From contig NC_064035.1 of assembly GCF_932526225.1 (NCBI RefSeq), forward strand, positions 21,319,969 to 21,383,968: a stretch of 64,000 nucleotides of DNA, written 5' to 3'. The stretch's first letter is position 1. Each line of letters opens with the position of its first letter. Positions 60,508 to 64,000 of the stretch are shown piece after piece. The notes under the pieces are model-generated. The model was not told the DNA's origin. It made no database searches and saw only the letters and a list, made by a program, of their open reading frames with translations. The DNA is from Nematostella vectensis. Taxonomy: Eukaryota > Cnidaria > Anthozoa > Actiniaria > Edwardsiidae. A program made the position numbers and the translations under genes.

Positions 60508-60512
60508 CTATT

Positions 60513-62240
60513 CAGAGACATGTCTAGGATTTCTTGAATGGGTGACAGGTCTCCTATTATAAGATATTTGACTGGAAGTACATTTTTAGAATTTTATAGC
60601 TCCAATACAATTCTTCAAAAATATCCATCCAATGGGTGTCTGTGTGTCTTTGTTAGAATGATGATTGACCAAAATATTTTCAAAGTGGCCATATAATAGA
60701 GGTACCATCGTAGTCTCAAATGCAAATTGACAACTAGTTCCAGAGGCTTACAACCTCTCAGTCAGTCTCCAGTCAATCCCAGTAACTAGCTCGAATATTT
60801 TCACGATTGATCACCTCCTGTAATTGTCCTATAATTGTCTTATATCCTAGAATAAAGGTCACAATAAACTCTCATTGCTTTGTGATGTGTATTTATTCAG
60901 AATAACCGGTATTTCTAACGTTTGAGCAGTTGAGGGATCCGCGTTACGTTAGAAATACCGGTTATTCTAAATAAATACACATCACAAAATTTTAGAAATT
61001 TTTGGATTACCCCAAAATATAAAAACGTAGTAAACCTAAAAAATCAAAAGGTTCTTAATAATGTGTTACTAAATAAAAAAAAAGAAATCATATTTTGGGG
61101 CTTTGAAATATGAATTTGCTAAACTTTTGCCCTTTTCTAAACCTAATAAGAACATGCGAGATTTTACTGTATAGATTGTATGCTTTTTAAATAAAATTTA
61201 TTTGAATTAAGGAAAAATAGCATTTCTCAATCACAAAAAAGACACTCACACAAAAAGATGTAAATATACCTAGGGATAAATTCAAAATTCTACTATTGTC
61301 AAATGTGAATATGTTCAAACTTATTTTTGGCATTGAGATTAATATTATGTACCCTTCCTATTCCCCAATTTTGTCAATGGAGTGCAGAACAAAACCTTGG
61401 CATGTGTCTCGCTGGAACCGCCAATGAATAGAGCTGGTAGACTGCATGACAAGGTGGTATTATGCTTAGCAAGCTTTGCTATGGAATTCTCACTGATAGT
61501 CATGATTTATTTTATTGCCTGATGTTCTGGACTGTGATGACCCACAAACCTTTCTGAAATCCGCTGCCTGGCCTGTGATCACACATACTGTCTGCATGAC
61601 ACAACAAGGCCACAACAGCACAATCTGTTTCCAAACTTTTAAATAGTAATATATTCTCACTAGGGTAACCCCTTGAACAATGCCTCAGGATAAGGCTAAG
61701 ATATTGGGAGAGCGAGCCCAAGGCAATTGCGAAAGGATGACCCCGTGATCAAGCATAATTTTATCGCTGAGGGGAGGAGGGCGGTTCGCAAAACGGCTTG
61801 AGATCTTCAACGTAGAGTCGCAAGGACTTGAAGTGAAATATCCAGAATCGGATCCAGAATGGGTGCTAAAGTTATTTAACAGTAGCCCATACTGATATCT
61901 AAACTTGTTTATCCACGATTGCGCCTTATTTTTGGCTATTTTTCCCGATATTCCCTAGAGAGAATAGAGATAACTTCCTCACTCGCCCTTAAAGGGAAAG
62001 GGTAATTGAACACCCGGCACGAAAGTTATGGGGGGTGTTTTGTCACCATCCAAACCGAGGATCTCAAGATCAAAACTCGAGCCTGTTATAAACCGCAGTG
62101 CCCATAAACGGCTCTTAAATTACCCTATTTCCTTTAGAAAGTCGAAACAAATAACCGGCAGAAAGTTCGATTCCTAACAGCGTACAAACATTTTAATGCC
62201 GCTAGACAAAGGAGTATGGAAAGGCGTAAAATGTCGGATT
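60513..62240. other. Gypsy target flank, unassigned sequence
   Basis: No exon recognised. Contains a large hairpin (listed separately) and a minus frame at 61512-61721 that is not recognised. Confidence 0.4.
60881..60986. repeat. Hairpin with 40-bp arms
   Basis: Arms 60881-60920 and 60947-60986 pair with one mismatch (TGTGATGTGTATTTATT... and its complement), around a 26-base spacer. Probably a MITE-like palindromic element, and it could fold in single-stranded DNA or RNA. No target duplication identified. Confidence 0.85.
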
Positions 62241-62243
62241 TAA

Positions 62244-63734
62244 CTAGTGGCTCCCATATCTATTGTGCGATATAAGTAGGCACAAGCCTTCCATCCAAAT
62301 GGAATAAAATGGTAGACATAAAAAATATCCCTGCCATTTAAAGCCAAAGTACGCTCTGCTGTTGAGGGATAGAAGCACATGACCATAACCGCTTTTATCG
62401 TCCATTGTTGCTTGAAATGAGTCTTTACATACGTAGCGAGGCAAGTTAGAGATATAATCCAAGGAGAGGGGAAGGGCCTTTACCCACAAGTCAAGAAATT
62501 CCTCATAATGACAAAGCCTATGTTTTGAGGGCTCAATATTCAAAGGCATGACAAGATGAGGGGGCTTAAAAGAACCAAGTTTTCGCCAAACTAAAATCGA
62601 ACCATTACGCAGACGCTGATCGATAGCAGATGAGATACATTCTTCAAAATCCAGGTACGACTTGCTATTTGAAAACAGAGCTTGCGGGGGGTGTCTATAT
62701 AGGTACAAAAAACTCTTCGAGATTTACTTCATCTCTGATGTACCCTAAAATCTCTGTAGCTTTTCCGTGCCCTGAAAGAATCTTCTACCACTGTGAAACA
62801 TGGCGATGAATTTCACCCGCACGAAAAGTATCCGGGTCCCTGAAGCGTAAATCCTTGATAGACGCCTTAAATTCTAATTGCGCAACCTTCTTAGGGGAGG
62901 GTACCGGAGATACTGGATAAGGGGTGCGACCTTTCCAATCAACCCAGCGCCCGGCCACGCCATTGATAGGAAGTTTAGAACTAGGGCTTAAGGTCTTCTT
63001 AAACTTATACTGAGTGGTGGCAATTACGAAATAAAAAGGAAGAAATTACGATTCCGCACGAGAAATGGAAAAAGGCCACACAACCCTAAGTCCAAGCAGA
63101 CCAGGGATACCCCGTCATATGACAGAGCAATTAAGGGCATTAGACAGCCCCTCCGAGGAGGAAAGAACAAAGAGAGCAAAGACCCCAAAACTACCAATAA
63201 TAAACTAAAAATAATAAACATGTACATCAAAGCCAGAGCAACCCGAGTCGCCCAGGCATAGAAACAGAAAGGATAGCCCCCTAGCCCCCCAGCCCCTAGT
63301 TAACACTAGGGGCTGACAAACTTATATCTTAGCCACATATTGCTGTACAATTCAAACAAAACAACCGACGTTTAAAAATTACATTTTAGGCTCCGGACAA
63401 GACGCAACCCTATGGCCTACAATTATAACATCTAATAGAGGAAAAACCTCTATAGGGACGGCCCCTTGGGGACGCATTCCACCCCGGTGATAAGGGGAGG
63501 GCGGGTGACAGTTTGTTGTGAAACTCTCTTGGTCTCGTCCTCTCCCAAAAGCTGGTCAACAATGACTGGCAAACGTTTACAATAAACTAAGGGACGACAC
63601 TGCTTAAATATTGCGTCGACACGCTTGATATCCTTGTGACCAGAAGATCTGGCCGTGTCCACCAAATGCTCTAACGCTGCAATAATAGCCGCGCCGTCTA
63701 TCAGCGCACTCGGACGGTCTACCAGTTCGTGCAC
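62244..63734 (-). pseudogene. DIRS-like retrotransposon fragment (gag-like and RT)
   Basis: On the minus strand: 63734-63450 reads MHELVDRPSALIDGAAIIAA... (gag-like, uncertain). Around 62850-62700, GHGKATEILGYIRDEVNLEEF occurs in another frame. Then 62708-62244 gives the RT start: PPHLVMPLNIEPSKHRLCHY, ISNLPRYV, MDDKSGYGHVLLS (first catalytic Asp region), RAYFGFKWQGYF. The sequence breaks off before the second catalytic block. This RT type is common in DIRS/tyrosine-recombinase elements of animals; no recombinase is visible here. Frameshifts and 3' truncation make it a dead copy. It is also possible that the gag-like frame belongs to a different element. Confidence 0.6.
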
Positions 63735-63754
63735 TGTAAAGCCCTTTCAACAGA

Positions 63755-64000
63755 GTCATGCAAAACTTGCTTTTGAAGCTCCACTGGCTTCGCAACTACA
63801 GATACTAAATCAATCTAAAATATTACATATAGAAGGATCAACGACAAACTTCCTTCTAAAAACATGCAATAGTCCTTGCCTAATGCCGCGTTCAATGAGT
63901 CATGCAAAACTTGCTTTTGAAGCTCCACTGGCTTCGCAACTACAGATACTAAATCAATCTAAAATATTACATATAGAAGGATCAACGACAAACTTCCTTC
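63755..64000. repeat. 144-bp tandem duplication, cut by the window end
   Basis: GTCATGCAAAACTTGCTTTT at 63755 recurs at 63899, and the copies are near-identical for the visible 102 bp. The first copy overlaps the start of the gag-like frame of the DIRS-like fragment, so the array may be its 5' repeat. Confidence 0.85.

Larger units (their letters stand above)
56073..60512 (+). mobile_element. Gypsy-type LTR retrotransposon, full length
   Basis: TSD CTATT at 56073-56077 and 60508-60512. LTRs of 129 bp at 56078-56206 and 60379-60507, TGTAG...CTACA, identical as far as I can read. Putative primer-binding site TGGTGTCAG directly after the 5' LTR (56207), compatible with a tRNA-Leu 3' end. Polypurine tract AAAAGGGGAGA at 60368-60378. 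Gag and pol are recognisable but pol is damaged. No env-like frame. The LTRs are among the short end for Gypsy elements. Confidence 0.95.

Overview
The window looks like a metazoan nuclear genome, most likely a cnidarian (sea anemone or coral type); this is inference. The evidence is AT-rich DNA with intron-style exons (AG acceptors, GT donors), plus a mix of Penelope-like, CR1/Jockey-type LINE, short-LTR Gypsy, DIRS-like and piggyBac relatives and many non-autonomous repeats. No bacterial-type operons, CRISPR arrays or rRNA genes were seen. Most of the sequence is transposable-element (TE) DNA, much of it nested.

Layout. 1-1009: 3' part of a gene for an OTU-fold plus Cys-rich (CXC-like) protein. 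2196-2355: small inverted-repeat element. 2535-11310: nested insertion complex. A 19-bp minisatellite is split by a roughly 2.9-kb non-autonomous repeat (called M here). M is split by a solo-LTR-like element, which is split by a 4.9-kb foldback element with 9-bp target-site duplications (TSDs), which carries another solo LTR with 5-bp TSDs. 11.4-15.9 kb: tandem repeats and unassigned DNA. 15.95-25.34 kb: repeats carrying three copies of an E2F-like winged-helix exon (one intact), interrupted by a full-length Penelope-like element whose two 294-bp repeats each contain a hammerhead ribozyme. 26.7-29.6 kb: another M copy abutting a piggyBac pseudogene (29.6-31.1 kb, minus). 32.5-37.5 kb: more M copies, one split by a TTAA-flanked element that contains a further element. 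37.9-40.9 kb: defective LINE (minus) between 85-bp direct repeats. 45.1-48.0 kb: complete M copy in reverse orientation. 48.8 and 50.5-51.6 kb: two exons that look like the dimerization domain and C-terminal tail of an E2F-like factor. 52.1-54.9 kb: an element with inverted ends and a satellite array inside. 56.1-60.5 kb: Gypsy element with identical 129-bp LTRs and 5-bp TSDs but damaged pol. 62.2-63.8 kb: DIRS-like fragment (minus).

The main proposal is one host gene spread over about 28 kb on the plus strand. It has an E2F-like DNA-binding exon (23373-23623, phase-2 GTGAGT donor), a coiled-coil/marked-box exon (48805-48976, acceptor supplying one base) and a terminal exon (50525-51556, phase-0 acceptor) with 11-12-residue Thr/Pro-rich repeats and an acidic tail. 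The intron phases agree, and the TE clusters lie in the introns. The first exon sits in a tandemly amplified region where neighbouring copies are broken. I had no alignments or transcripts, so family names rest on recognised motifs.
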